Shown here piece by piece: positions 26,444 through 35,314 of a DNA stretch of 64,000 nt. The notes under the pieces are model-generated. The model saw only the letters and a program-made list of their open reading frames with translations. It made no database searches and was not told where the DNA came from. Origin of the DNA: Legionella norrlandica. Lineage in GTDB: Bacteria; Pseudomonadota; Gammaproteobacteria; Legionellales; Legionellaceae. The position numbers and the translations under genes are program-made. The stretch covers positions 62,001-126,000 of the forward strand of contig NZ_JNCF01000001.1 in NCBI RefSeq assembly GCF_000770585.1. Reading direction: 5' to 3'. The stretch's first letter is position 1; each line of letters opens with the position of its first letter.

Positions 26444-27660
26444 TAATAATCAAGTCCCATGACTTCCCTCACAGTATTCAAAGTCTTGCTTCCTTCTTCT
26501 CTTGCTGCCTCGCTTCCTTCGGCGACGATGCGCTTCACTGAGCCTAAATCAGATTCGTACTCAACAATGGCTTCCTGTATTGGTTTAAGTTCTTGTAAGA
26601 CAGCATCTATAACTGGCCTTTTGCAATCAATACATCCTATTCCAGCACTCCTACAACCTACTTGAACCCAATCTTTCACGTCTTCATTAGAATATATTTT
26701 ATGGAATTGCCAAACCGGGCATTTTTCTGGCTCTCCTGGGTCAGTACGCTTAATACGTGCCGGATCTGTGGGCATAGTCAAAATTTTCTTCTCCACCGAC
26801 GCAGGCTCCTCTCTTAGCATAATCGTATTATGATAAGACTTGGACATTTTTTGTCCATCTAGACCTGGCATTTTTGCTGTCTCGGTTAGCAAAGCTTGTG
26901 GTTCACTTAATATAATTTTGCCGCTACCTTCTAAATAACCAAGCAACCGCTCTTTATCACCAATAGATAAATTAGGTTGATCTTCTAATAACGCCTGAGC
27001 TGTTTGTATCGCTTCGTGAACTCCATGCTCTTGAAATTGTTTGCGCAAGTCGGTATAGATTTTCCCATTCTTTTTACCCATTTTCTTAATGGCTGCAGCT
27101 GCCAGCTCTTCAAAATTAGGCTCTTTACCATAAAGATAATTAAAACGGCGGGCCACTTCTCGGGTTAACTCAATGTGAGCAACCTGATCCTCTCCTACCG
27201 GAACATAGTCAGCATGATACAAAAGAACATCAGCACTTTGTAATAAGGGATACCCCAAAAATCCATAAGTCGATAAATCTTTCTCTTTTAATTTCTCTTG
27301 CTGATCTTTGTAGCTTGGAACTCGCTCAAGCCACCCCAAGGGAGTAATCATTGATAAAAGCAAATGCAGTTCAGCGTGCTCTGGAACCCAAGATTGAATA
27401 AAAATCTTGCATAATCCTGGATTTACACCACAAGCCAACCAATCAACAAACATATCCCATATGTATTTTTCAATAAAACCAGGCTCTTCGTATTGTGTTG
27501 TTAAGCCATGCCAATCTGCCGCAAAAAAGAAACAATCGTATTGATGCTGTAATTTTATCCAATTTTTTAAAACACCATGATAATGACCTAAATGCAATCT
27601 TCCACTGACTCGCATTCCAGAAACAACTCGCTTATTGGAAGTAAACAATGCTGACATCAA
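26443..27660 (-). CDS. trpS: Tryptophanyl-tRNA synthetase with [4Fe-4S] cysteine motif
   Basis: 405 aa class I synthetase charging tRNA-Trp. HLGH of the HIGH motif is at 23-26 and KMSKS at 271-275. It is about 70 residues longer than E. coli TrpS. The extra length includes a C-terminal anticodon-side region with C314-x21-C336-x6-C343-x2-C346 (VGCRSAGIGCIDCK), almost the pattern of the [4Fe-4S] cluster in Thermotoga TrpRS (C-x22-C-x6-C-x2-C). The residues 181-260 region is also an insertion relative to the short form. First gene of the trpS-scpA-scpB-rluB unit. Start is the first of two adjacent ATGs; 27657 is equally possible. Confidence 0.95.
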   Translation of the reverse strand: MMSALFTSNKRVVSGMRVSGRLHLGHYHGVLKNWIKLQHQYDCFFFAADWHGLTTQYEEPGFIEKYIWDMFVDWLACGVNPGLCKIFIQSWVPEHAELHLLLSMITPLGWLERVPSYKDQQEKLKEKDLSTYGFLGYPLLQSADVLLYHADYVPVGEDQVAHIELTREVARRFNYLYGKEPNFEELAAAAIKKMGKKNGKIYTDLRKQFQEHGVHEAIQTAQALLEDQPNLSIGDKERLLGYLEGSGKIILSEPQALLTETAKMPGLDGQKMSKSYHNTIMLREEPASVEKKILTMPTDPARIKRTDPGEPEKCPVWQFHKIYSNEDVKDWVQVGCRSAGIGCIDCKRPVIDAVLQELKPIQEAIVEYESDLGSVKRIVAEGSEAAREEGSKTLNTVREVMGLDY

Positions 27661-27711
27661 TTTCCTCTTCTTATTAAAAATTAATTAAATCTGTCAATAT
27701 ACAAACCTTGT

Positions 27712-28332
27712 TTATCTGAATGGCCCAGGATCTCCTTTACCCTCTCTAATAATCACTGGGTAGTCTCCCGTTAAATCCACTACCGTGGTCGGTTCATGAC
27801 CACAATTTCCACCATCAATAATTAAGTCAATTTGATTACCTAACAGATCTCTAATAGCTTCCGGCTCACTCAAAGGAGATTCGGCTCCAGGTAAAATTAA
27901 TGTGGTACTCATCAAGGGAGCTTCAAGACACTCTAGTAATGCTAGAGTAATTGTGTTATCTGGTACTCTTAAACCCAAGGTCCTGCGTTTAGGATGAAGC
28001 ATTAAACGAGGTACCTCATGCGTTGCATTTAGAATAAAAGTATAAGATCCCGGAGTAAATGCTTTTAGTAGCCTAAAAATAGGGTTAGACACTTTAGCAT
28101 AGGTTCCTAATTGGGATAAATCACGACAAACTAAAGTCATATTATGATGTTTATCTAATTGTCTTAAACGGCGAATGCGCTCAAGAGCTGATTTATTACC
28201 CAAACTACATCCTAATGCATAACCTGAATCTGTTGGATAAACAATTAACCCGCCATCCTCAATAATTGAAACTGCCTTTCTCAATAAGCGTGCTTGAGGA
28301 TTATCAGGATGTAATGCAAAAAACTGACTCAT
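27712..28332 (-). CDS. yciO: YciO/Sua5/YrdC-family dsRNA-binding-fold protein
   Basis: From the ATG at 28332 the protein begins MSQFFALHPDNPQARLLRKA, closely matching E. coli YciO (MSQFF), so I prefer this to the ATG at 28377; GGGGAC upstream is a fair ribosome binding site. Family motifs: GGLIVYPTDSGYALGC, KHHNMTLVCRDLSQ, PGSYTFIL and RRTLGLRVPD. Sua5/TsaC proteins make threonylcarbamoyl-AMP for t6A tRNA modification; YciO paralogues have weak or unclear activity. It lies next to the PHP phosphatase gene with only 11 bp between them, the same pairing (yciO-yciV) as in E. coli. Confidence 0.9.
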   Translation of the reverse strand: MSQFFALHPDNPQARLLRKAVSIIEDGGLIVYPTDSGYALGCSLGNKSALERIRRLRQLDKHHNMTLVCRDLSQLGTYAKVSNPIFRLLKAFTPGSYTFILNATHEVPRLMLHPKRRTLGLRVPDNTITLALLECLEAPLMSTTLILPGAESPLSEPEAIRDLLGNQIDLIIDGGNCGHEPTTVVDLTGDYPVIIREGKGDPGPFR

Positions 28333-28343
28333 AAAGTCCCCTG

Positions 28344-29168
28344 TTAAATGTTCCATTCTTGCCAAATAGGCGTACATGTTATTGGTAATTGTTGCTGACG
28401 TCCAAGATTTATACGAGATTGAGTGTCACTATGGTAATCTGATCCTGAGGATGCAAGCAAATGAAATCGTTCGCACACCCCAGCCATCTCTTGAATCTGG
28501 ATTTGTGTCATTTCTCCCGAAACTACTTCCATGCCAACACCACCTGCTTCTTTAAAATCCTTGATTAACTCATGCAATTTAGTACGCGTCAATCCATATT
28601 TAAGAGGGTGTGCTATTACAGCTTGGCCACTACAGCGCAAGATACCTGTCACGGCATCCTGGAGGCTGAGCCAAGGCGTCGGAATATAAGCTCTTTTCCC
28701 CCTTCCCAAATAATTTTTAAAAGCTGCCTGCATATCCCTTGCCTTTTCTTCATTTATCAATAATTGGGCAAAATGAGGCCGACCTACTCTTTGATGGCCA
28801 GCCAATTCACAAGCTTTGTGGTAAGCATCTGCGACACCAAGGGAATGCAAAGATTCACCAATTTGCTCTGCACGTTTTATCCGGCTTTTATTTTGATGAG
28901 AAATTAATTCTTGTATTTCTGGTGTGTCACAAAATTGATAGCCAAGAATGTGAATATCATATTTTTTCCAGCGTGTGCTGAATTCTATGCCCTTCACTAT
29001 TTTAATGCTTGTTTGTTGTGCTGCTTCATACAAAGATGGGTAACCTGCAATAGTGTCGTGGTCAGTCAGTGACAAACATTGAATTTGTAAGCTATTGGCT
29101 TTTTTTATCAATTCTTCTGGGGTTAGGGCACCATCTGAGAAGGAACTATGACAATGGAGATCGATCAT
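28344..29168 (-). CDS. rnm: PHP-domain phosphatase (RNase AM / YciV, TrpH-like)
   Basis: 274 aa metal-dependent phosphoesterase of the PHP family. The first motif DLHCHSSFSDGALTPEEL, then LTDHDT, KGIEFSTRW, RVGRPHFAQLL, VIAHPLKYGL and SSGSDYHSD provide the His/Asp/Glu ligands of the trinuclear metal centre. E. coli YciV is a 5'-3' exoribonuclease trimming 5' ends of rRNA and acting on 3',5'-nucleoside bisphosphates. Length is normal. It is followed 11 bp later by yciO on the same strand. The upstream 250-bp gap is shared with the divergent phoH operon. Confidence 0.92.
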   Translation of the reverse strand: MIDLHCHSSFSDGALTPEELIKKANSLQIQCLSLTDHDTIAGYPSLYEAAQQTSIKIVKGIEFSTRWKKYDIHILGYQFCDTPEIQELISHQNKSRIKRAEQIGESLHSLGVADAYHKACELAGHQRVGRPHFAQLLINEEKARDMQAAFKNYLGRGKRAYIPTPWLSLQDAVTGILRCSGQAVIAHPLKYGLTRTKLHELIKDFKEAGGVGMEVVSGEMTQIQIQEMAGVCERFHLLASSGSDYHSDTQSRINLGRQQQLPITCTPIWQEWNI

Positions 29169-29355
29169 AAATTGAAATAAGCTTCAAAAAACAAAAGTAT
29201 ATCATATTATCAATAAATCAGGGATATATTGACATTTTGTTGGGTGTGATCTTCATACGGGACGAAGGGGTGTGATTTATACGTTAACAATAACGATATG
29301 CAGGTGTCTAAGTTATAAATTGCACCAACAAAAGATATCCCTTTCTTTGAACAAC

Positions 29356-29385
29356 TTGCACAACAGGGCACTTTTGCACTATTCT
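29356..29385 (+). promoter_or_regulatory. Candidate promoter of the phoH-cpxA operon
   Basis: TTGCAC (29356-29361), 18-bp spacer, TATTCT (29380-29385), ending 32 bp before the TTG start of phoH. Moderate match to sigma-70 consensus. Confidence 0.4.
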
Positions 29386-29417
29386 TTAAGTATGGTTAGT
29401 TAACTTTTTTAATCCCT

Positions 29418-30368
29418 TTGAGCAGTACATTAAATAGCGAAATAATTAAATTGCCGCCTCTTAATACTCAGGAACTTGCAAACCTGTGTGGAGTATTACA
29501 TAGTAACTTAAAAAGTTTAGAACAACATTTCAAAGTTTCCATAAAAATCAAAAATCATAACATGATCTTATTTGGTCAATCCGATGATCGTTTTGAAGAG
29601 ATAAAAAAAGTATTAAAATTATTATATCCTTTAACGAAACAACCTATAGATACCAAAACATTACGTGCATTAATCAATGAGGATTATCAATCAGCAATGA
29701 CACATCATATCCGATTATCTCGAAAATCAATTTCAGCCCGTAATAACAGACAAGCGGCCTATCTGGATGCGATAGATCAATACGATATTACATTTGCTGT
29801 AGGGCCTGCGGGTACTGGTAAAACTTATCTTGCTGTCTCTAAGGCAATCGAATGTTTTGAAAAAGGAGAAGTTCAAAGACTTATATTTGTAAGGCCAGCT
29901 GTAGAAGCTGGTGAAAAACTTGGTTTTTTACCAGGTGATATCGTAGAAAAAGTATTACCTTATTTAAGACCTATCTATGATGCCTTATATGAAATGATTG
30001 GTTTTAAAGAAACACAAAAATTGATCCAAACAGATATCATTGAAATTCTCCCTCTGGCCTTTATGAGAGGAAGAACTTTAAACGAATCCTTTATTATTCT
30101 TGATGAAGCTCAAAATACTACCATCATGCAAATGAAAATGTTCCTAACACGTATGGGTTTTGGCTCTAAAACAGTAATTACCGGCGATGTAACTCAGGTT
30201 GATTTGCCGAAGGGAATTGACTCTGGGCTTAACCATGCCCTTAAATTATTTAAACATTTCCCTGATATTAGCATTCACACTTTTACCAGCAAGGAAGTTG
30301 TAAGGCATCCTTTGGTTTCAAAAATTGTGGATTGCTATGATAATGAGGTAGAAAGGAATAAAAAATGA
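29418..30368 (+). CDS. ybeZ: PhoH-like ATPase (YbeZ)
   Basis: 316 aa from a TTG start. Walker A is GPAGTGKT at 129-136 and Walker B FIILDEAQN at about 225-233, with the PhoH-specific FVRPAVEAGEKLGFLPGD and PLAFMRGRTLNESF. PhoH-like proteins are single-stranded RNA-associated ATPases/helicase-like partners of YbeY in rRNA maturation and quality control. The N-terminal ~75 residues form a KH-like domain. ybeY begins 4 bp before the phoH stop (ATGA overlap), giving the conserved phoH-ybeY-corC operon. Here cpxR-cpxA follow in the same direction. Confidence 0.95.
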   Translation: MSSTLNSEIIKLPPLNTQELANLCGVLHSNLKSLEQHFKVSIKIKNHNMILFGQSDDRFEEIKKVLKLLYPLTKQPIDTKTLRALINEDYQSAMTHHIRLSRKSISARNNRQAAYLDAIDQYDITFAVGPAGTGKTYLAVSKAIECFEKGEVQRLIFVRPAVEAGEKLGFLPGDIVEKVLPYLRPIYDALYEMIGFKETQKLIQTDIIEILPLAFMRGRTLNESFIILDEAQNTTIMQMKMFLTRMGFGSKTVITGDVTQVDLPKGIDSGLNHALKLFKHFPDISIHTFTSKEVVRHPLVSKIVDCYDNEVERNKK

Positions 30369-30841
30369 CTTATTATGTTGATATCCAAAATGCAACAGAA
30401 AAACCTTTATCTCTGAGTGACAATGAAATAACTCAGCTAGCCTCTCTGGCGCTCAGAGATCATATAACCGATGCTGAACTAACCATACGCATCGTGGATT
30501 CCGAAGAAATGATCTATCTCAACAACACCTATAGGAAGCAAAATAAACCAACTAACGTTCTTGCATTCCCTTGTTCTTTGCCTTCAAACATTGAGCTGGA
30601 GTGCCCTCTTCTTGGTGATGTTGTGATTTGCCCTGAAGTTTTGCTTGATGAAAGTAAACAACTAAATAAATCGCTACAAGAACATTGGTCTTTAATCTTA
30701 ATTCATGGAGTATTGCATTTATTAGGTTATGATCATATAAAAGATGAAGAAGCCTCTATTATGCAAGCACTCGAAGCTAAATTGCTGGCTGAGTTAGGTT
30801 ATGCTAATCCCTATGAAGTAGAGGAAAATGAACTTGAGTAA
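30365..30841 (+). CDS. ybeY: Endoribonuclease YbeY (16S rRNA 3' maturation)
   Basis: 158 aa metalloprotein with the zinc motif HGVLHLLGYDH (three histidines) near residues 114-124, the hallmark of YbeY. The enzyme takes part in 16S rRNA 3'-end maturation and 70S ribosome quality control. Other conserved blocks are NNTYRKQNKPTNVLAFP and LLGDVVICPEV. It overlaps phoH by 4 bp and corC by 14 bp, so all three are translationally coupled. Length is normal. Confidence 0.97.
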   Translation: MTYYVDIQNATEKPLSLSDNEITQLASLALRDHITDAELTIRIVDSEEMIYLNNTYRKQNKPTNVLAFPCSLPSNIELECPLLGDVVICPEVLLDESKQLNKSLQEHWSLILIHGVLHLLGYDHIKDEEASIMQALEAKLLAELGYANPYEVEENELE

Positions 30842-31691
30842 AATGGAAGAAGGTGGGTCGTGGTTTTCCCGTTTAAAACAGTTTTTACAAGGGGAGCCAC
30901 AAAATCAGGAAGAGCTTGTTAGTTTATTGAGGGACGCACAGATACGTTCTCTAATTAACGCAGAAACTCTCGCCATGATAGAAGGAGCAATCCTTTTCTC
31001 CAAAATGCGCGTTCGCGACATCATGTTACCTAAAAATCAAATGGTCTGTATCAATAAGGATGATGACTTTAAGCACATTATCAGCGTTGTAACAGAAACA
31101 GGGCATTCGCGTTTCCCAGTCACTGGTGAAGACTCCGATGAAATTGTTGGAATTTTGCACGCGAAAGACTTGTTAAGATATCAGCCAGAGAATCTGGAAT
31201 CATTCGATTTGCTAGACATCTGTCGACAGGTGACTTTTGTTCCTGAAAGCAGACGTCTTGATAGTTTACTAAGCGAATTTCGCAGTAATAAAAATCATAT
31301 GGCCATTGTAGTCGATGAATATGGAGAAGTTTCAGGATTTGTTACTATTGAGGATATCATCGAGCAAATCATTGGTGATATAGAGGATGAGTTTGATATA
31401 GATGAAGATGCTTATATTAAAACTCATGAAGGCCATTGCTACATCATTAAAGCCCATACGCCAATTGAAGAATTTAATGAGCAATTGAAAGCTAATTTTA
31501 GTGACGAAACCTATGATACAATTGGAGGTATAGTATTGAATAAATTTGGTTATTTACCTAAACGAGGTGAAACCATAACCATAGGTGATTTTGAGTTTAA
31601 AGTCCTTAATGCTGATTCGAGAAGAATAAAGTTATTAGAGTGTCTCGATAAAAGAATTTCTGACAAACTAAGTTCTAATGTTGAAGGATAA
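30828..31691 (+). CDS. corC: CorC/HlyC-type CBS-domain protein (Mg2+/Co2+ efflux-associated, YbeX)
   Basis: 287 aa soluble protein: a short N-terminal helical region, two CBS domains (VRDIMLPKNQMVCINKDD; ...HSRFPVTGEDSDEIVGILHA; MAIVVDEYGEVSGFVTIEDI) and a C-terminal CorC_HlyC domain (DTIGGIVLNKFGYLPKRGE). Genetic work links CorC to magnesium/cobalt efflux, and YbeX also affects ribosome metabolism, which fits its place after ybeY. The start overlaps ybeY by 14 bp. No membrane segments are present. Confidence 0.93.
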   Translation: MNLSKMEEGGSWFSRLKQFLQGEPQNQEELVSLLRDAQIRSLINAETLAMIEGAILFSKMRVRDIMLPKNQMVCINKDDDFKHIISVVTETGHSRFPVTGEDSDEIVGILHAKDLLRYQPENLESFDLLDICRQVTFVPESRRLDSLLSEFRSNKNHMAIVVDEYGEVSGFVTIEDIIEQIIGDIEDEFDIDEDAYIKTHEGHCYIIKAHTPIEEFNEQLKANFSDETYDTIGGIVLNKFGYLPKRGETITIGDFEFKVLNADSRRIKLLECLDKRISDKLSSNVEG

Positions 31692-31698
31692 ATAATTC

Positions 31699-32379
31699 AT
31701 GAGCAACTCTATTCTTATTATAGATGATGATACCGAACTGACAGATTTATTAACACAATATTTAGAACCAGAAGGCTTCAATGTTGTGTGCGTACACGAT
31801 GGAGAAAATGGCGTAAAAAAAGCATTAAATCAGGTGTTTGATGCTATTATTCTAGACGTTATGCTCCCCAAACTGAATGGTTTTGAAGTGTTAAAGGCGA
31901 TAAGAGAACATTTGGAAACTCCTGTGTTAATGTTAACTGCTCGCGGCGATGACATCGATCGCATTGTTGGTTTAGAAATCGGCGCAGATGATTATTTACC
32001 TAAGCCTTGTAATCCTCGCGAATTAGTAGCTCGTTTGCGAGCTATTTTAAGACGTACCCAAAAAATTCCAACTCCCAAACCAATTATTGAACAACATAAT
32101 ATTGTGGTGGATTGCTCAAAGCGTCATGTGACTATGGGAGGAAAATTTTTGGAATTAACTAATGCAGAATTTAATATTTTGGAAATGCTAATCAAATCCC
32201 CAGGGCAAGCATTTTCCAAAGAAGAGCTCACTGAATACGCTTTAGGTAGAAAATATACCGCCTATGACCGCAGTATTGACGTTCACATTAGTAATTTACG
32301 AAATAAATTAGGTGATAACCCTCAAGGAGAACCCCTGGTCAAAACTGTACGTGGTTTTGGATACATGTTTAATGCGTAG
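31699..32379 (+). CDS. cpxR: Response regulator CpxR
   Basis: 226 aa OmpR-family regulator. Receiver: acidic pocket IIDDDTEL, phospho-acceptor D in ILDVMLPKLNGF, T in MLTARGDD and K in LPKPCNPREL. The C-terminal winged-helix DNA-binding domain is complete (LTNAEFNILEMLIKSPGQAF, YDRSIDVHISNLRNKLG, VRGFGYMF). In L. pneumophila CpxR directly activates several icm/dot genes and effector genes. It starts 7 bp after corC and overlaps cpxA by 8 bp, so the two-component pair is expressed with the phoH operon. Confidence 0.93.
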   Translation: MSNSILIIDDDTELTDLLTQYLEPEGFNVVCVHDGENGVKKALNQVFDAIILDVMLPKLNGFEVLKAIREHLETPVLMLTARGDDIDRIVGLEIGADDYLPKPCNPRELVARLRAILRRTQKIPTPKPIIEQHNIVVDCSKRHVTMGGKFLELTNAEFNILEMLIKSPGQAFSKEELTEYALGRKYTAYDRSIDVHISNLRNKLGDNPQGEPLVKTVRGFGYMFNA

Positions 32380-33744
32380 TTTGTACTGGAAAATATTTGT
32401 TTCCTTTTGGCTTGCCACCATTTTAATTATATTTACCACGCTTGGGTTACCAGCCAAATCGCGCAAAAATCTTCTCAGCCTGTACGAGAAGAGATGTTCA
32501 TGGACAGCTATGCCAATGCAGCTGTTGCAACCTATGAATCAGGCCGACAATCAGCTCTTTTGAACTGGCTTGATCAAATTGGCCTGTCTCGCCATATGAC
32601 CCTTTATCTACTCTCCAGTACTGGAGAAATTATAGGTGCTCAAAAGCCGCCTGAAAATATTAAAAAGATTTCGGAAAGCATAATTAATGAGCAACTTCCA
32701 AGTGAAGGCATATTTAAATCAGGAAAATTGATTGTCAGTCATGAGATTATGTCAACATCAGGAAAATATTACCGGTTAGTAGCAGTTAGTGAGAAACCAA
32801 TATCCTATTTTGTGCAAATACCCTGGGCTGGACTTACCATTCGCTTAACGTTAGCTACTTTCATTAGTGGACTTATCTGCTATTTGCTCTCAATCTACTT
32901 AACACAACCCCTTCGTTCACTTGGCATGGCTGCAAAATCGATAGCAAAAGGAAAGCTAAATACTCGTGTTGGCCACTTTAGAGGCCATAATAAAGATGAA
33001 ATTGCAGAATTAATTAATGAGTTTGATCGAATGGCTGAGCAATTAGAAGCGCTTGTTCATTCGAAAGAGAGGTTAATACAAGACATCTCTCATGAGCTAC
33101 GTTCCCCTTTAGCCAGGCTTAAAATAGCTATTGAGCTTGGTCGAAAGAAAACTAAGCATTTAGCTGATGGCGAATTTGATCGTATGGAAATTGAAGCCTC
33201 AAGACTCAATGATTTGATAGGGGAAATCCTAGATTTTGCACGTTTAGAAAAATCAACCGCTGATCTTCGCTTGACCCGAACCAATATTTCCGATTTACTG
33301 ACAGAGATTATTAACGATGCCAATTATGAATTTGGCATCAATTCAGTGAAAATGCAAGCTGGACCGATGGCTTCTTGTCAATTAGTTATTGATCAACGCT
33401 TAATACATAGAGCCATTGAGAACATAGTCCGCAATGCTTCACACTACTCCCCTCCCAATGAACAGGTCCTCATCTCATCAAATTATGATGAAAGTACAGA
33501 GAAACTCTATATTGATATTATGGACAAAGGACCTGGTGTACCGGAAGATCAACTAGAAAAGATATTTAATCCTTTTTATCGTGTAGACGCATCTAGGACT
33601 AAAAAAACAGGTGGGTATGGTTTAGGTTTGGCTATTGCTGCTCGAGCAGTTGTTCTCCATCAAGGTGAAATTATCGCCCAAAATAGAAAGGAAGGCGGCC
33701 TGCTGGTTCGTATCATTTTGCCAATTAATGCCAGCAAAACTTAA
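32372..33744 (+). CDS. cpxA: Sensor histidine kinase CpxA, frameshift in the first membrane segment
   Basis: The expected start is the ATG at 32372, inside the end of cpxR: MRSLYWKIFVSFWLATILII, the first transmembrane helix. This frame fails after FTT; the remaining protein lies in the frame from 32407 and continues AWVTSQIAQKSSQ, so one base is missing near 32439-32441 (ACC AC-N GCT TGG). Downstream all kinase parts are intact: periplasmic sensor, second TM (LTLATFISGLICYLLSIYL), HAMP, H-box DISHELRSPLARL, N-box IENIVRNASHY and G boxes DKGPGVPEDQ, GYGLGLAIA. CpxA senses envelope stress and phosphorylates CpxR. If the shift is real, translation from 32407 would give a kinase without TM1; otherwise it is a sequencing error. 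Confidence 0.88.
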
Positions 33745-33905
33745 AGTTTAATTTTTCTCACGCTAGTCTAGTTAGGAACCATTTCATCATAAACTTTACA
33801 CTTCATGGCTTGTCCACAATAGAACCCAATAACACTCTTTATTCATAATATTAAATGACTAGATAATAGATTGAGTTTTAAGTAAAATGACTTTAAAAAA
33901 ACCTG

Positions 33906-34868
33906 TTGGAATCTAATTCGGTGAGTGATAATACAAAATTAAGTAAGGCAAGCACTTATTTCTTTTTTTCAGGGTTTTTTATTTCAAAAATCAGATATCT
34001 GCCCTTTATCATCTTATCTCCTCTACTTAATTTAGTTTCACTTTTTCTTTACCTCATTGGTTATTCTCTATGGTTTATTGCCAGCCATTTTTATCCTAGC
34101 CAAGGCAAGATTGAAAAAGAATGGTATGGATTTGCTCAGTTTAAAGAGCAGCATCTTTATGCTGCTGCCCTCGGACTTGCTGCAACAGTCATTAGCATCA
34201 TTGCAATTTTTTCACCTATATTGCTTCTCCCGGCCGGATGGATTTTTGCAGGCGGTAATATTCTATGGACTATCAGTGAATATCATAAATTAAATAACCC
34301 TCCGGTTGATGAGAAAGATTATGTTCACGAACGTCAAAGCAAGTATGTGTCTTATGCTTTAACAATAAGTTTAATAAGTATTGTTACATCCGCATCTACC
34401 ACACTTACATTTCTTTTCCCTGTTATAACGCTTCCTATACTTGTTGCCACATCTTTTCTTTGTATCGGACTAGGGGCATGGGCTGTAGAATATTGGCTGG
34501 AATCTAATTTTGGAGATTCTCAAGCTTGCATCGTTATGGATGAAAGTTATAAGCAAATGAACAATCAATTAGGGAAAACCAATAATTGCGACTCTGCCTC
34601 AGCTGTTACCCTATGCCATGGCAGCAATCTTCCAAGTTCAAAAGCAGCGAATACCCCTCTTTTCAACCTCGCTGCAGTAGAGGAAGAGCAAGGAGAAAGG
34701 AGGCTTGGGACCATAGAGTATACAACCCCACATGACAATTCGTCGAGCACTGTATCGACAAAACAGTTCCCAACTAAAGCAGAATCTGGAAAGAGACCTA
34801 ATGAAAAGGAATCCCCACCTGATCTATTGATGGATTCATCGATTCATACTTGTGCGAAACCTCGTTAA
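33906..34868 (+). CDS. Legionella-type multi-pass membrane protein, possible effector
   Basis: 320 aa from a TTG start (GTG at 33921 is an alternative). Not a family I recognise. The first ~200 residues contain about six hydrophobic segments in three hairpin-like pairs (FIILSPLLNLVSLFLYLIGY; AAALGLAATVISIIAIF with ILLLPAGWIFAGGN; ALTISLISIVTSAS with VITLPILVATSFLCIGLG). The last ~115 residues are hydrophilic and Ser/Thr/Glu-rich (AAVEEEQGERR). Membrane hairpins plus a cytosolic acidic tail are common in Dot/Icm effectors that insert in the vacuole membrane, but this is only a resemblance. It stands alone between cpxA and cdd, with a 160-bp upstream gap. Confidence 0.6.
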   Translation: MESNSVSDNTKLSKASTYFFFSGFFISKIRYLPFIILSPLLNLVSLFLYLIGYSLWFIASHFYPSQGKIEKEWYGFAQFKEQHLYAAALGLAATVISIIAIFSPILLLPAGWIFAGGNILWTISEYHKLNNPPVDEKDYVHERQSKYVSYALTISLISIVTSASTTLTFLFPVITLPILVATSFLCIGLGAWAVEYWLESNFGDSQACIVMDESYKQMNNQLGKTNNCDSASAVTLCHGSNLPSSKAANTPLFNLAAVEEEQGERRLGTIEYTTPHDNSSSTVSTKQFPTKAESGKRPNEKESPPDLLMDSSIHTCAKPR

Positions 34869-34904
34869 TCGAGTATATTTTCCACGCCAATCAAGAGGAC
34901 TACA

Positions 34905-35300
34905 ATGGACCACATAACTTCGAAAATGATTACCGAGGCACATAAGGCATTGGCCAATGCCTATGCCCCTTACTCTAAATTTTCTGTTGCATCTTGTATC
35001 TGCACAGATAAAAATAATTTTTATACAGGAGTTAACGTAGAAAACAGTTCTTATGGGTTGACAGCTTGTGCTGAACTCTCAGCAATATGTAATATGGTTT
35101 CCGCAGGGGAAAAAAAAATTAAAAGTGTTGTAGTATTAGCAGGAAACAATTTACTATGCTCTCCTTGTGGTGCTTGCCGCCAAAGAATCTACGAATTTTC
35201 ATACCTTGATACTATGATCCATCTATGTAATAAAGATACAATATTCCACAGTATAACAATTAATGAATTGCTACCCTTAGCTTTTGATTTTAACCCTTAA
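34905..35300 (+). CDS. cdd: Cytidine deaminase
   Basis: 131 aa, the short homotetrameric type. Zinc ligands are in CAELSA and SPCGACRQ, with catalytic Glu in CAE; substrate-binding NVENSSYGLT and the YAPYSKFSV loop are conserved. Converts cytidine and deoxycytidine to uridine and deoxyuridine. First of three nucleoside-salvage genes (cdd-purine nucleoside phosphorylase-deoC) with 14 bp and -4 bp spacing, so one operon. Intact. Confidence 0.95.
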   Translation: MDHITSKMITEAHKALANAYAPYSKFSVASCICTDKNNFYTGVNVENSSYGLTACAELSAICNMVSAGEKKIKSVVVLAGNNLLCSPCGACRQRIYEFSYLDTMIHLCNKDTIFHSITINELLPLAFDFNP

Positions 35301-35314
35301 TTGGATGAGATAAT

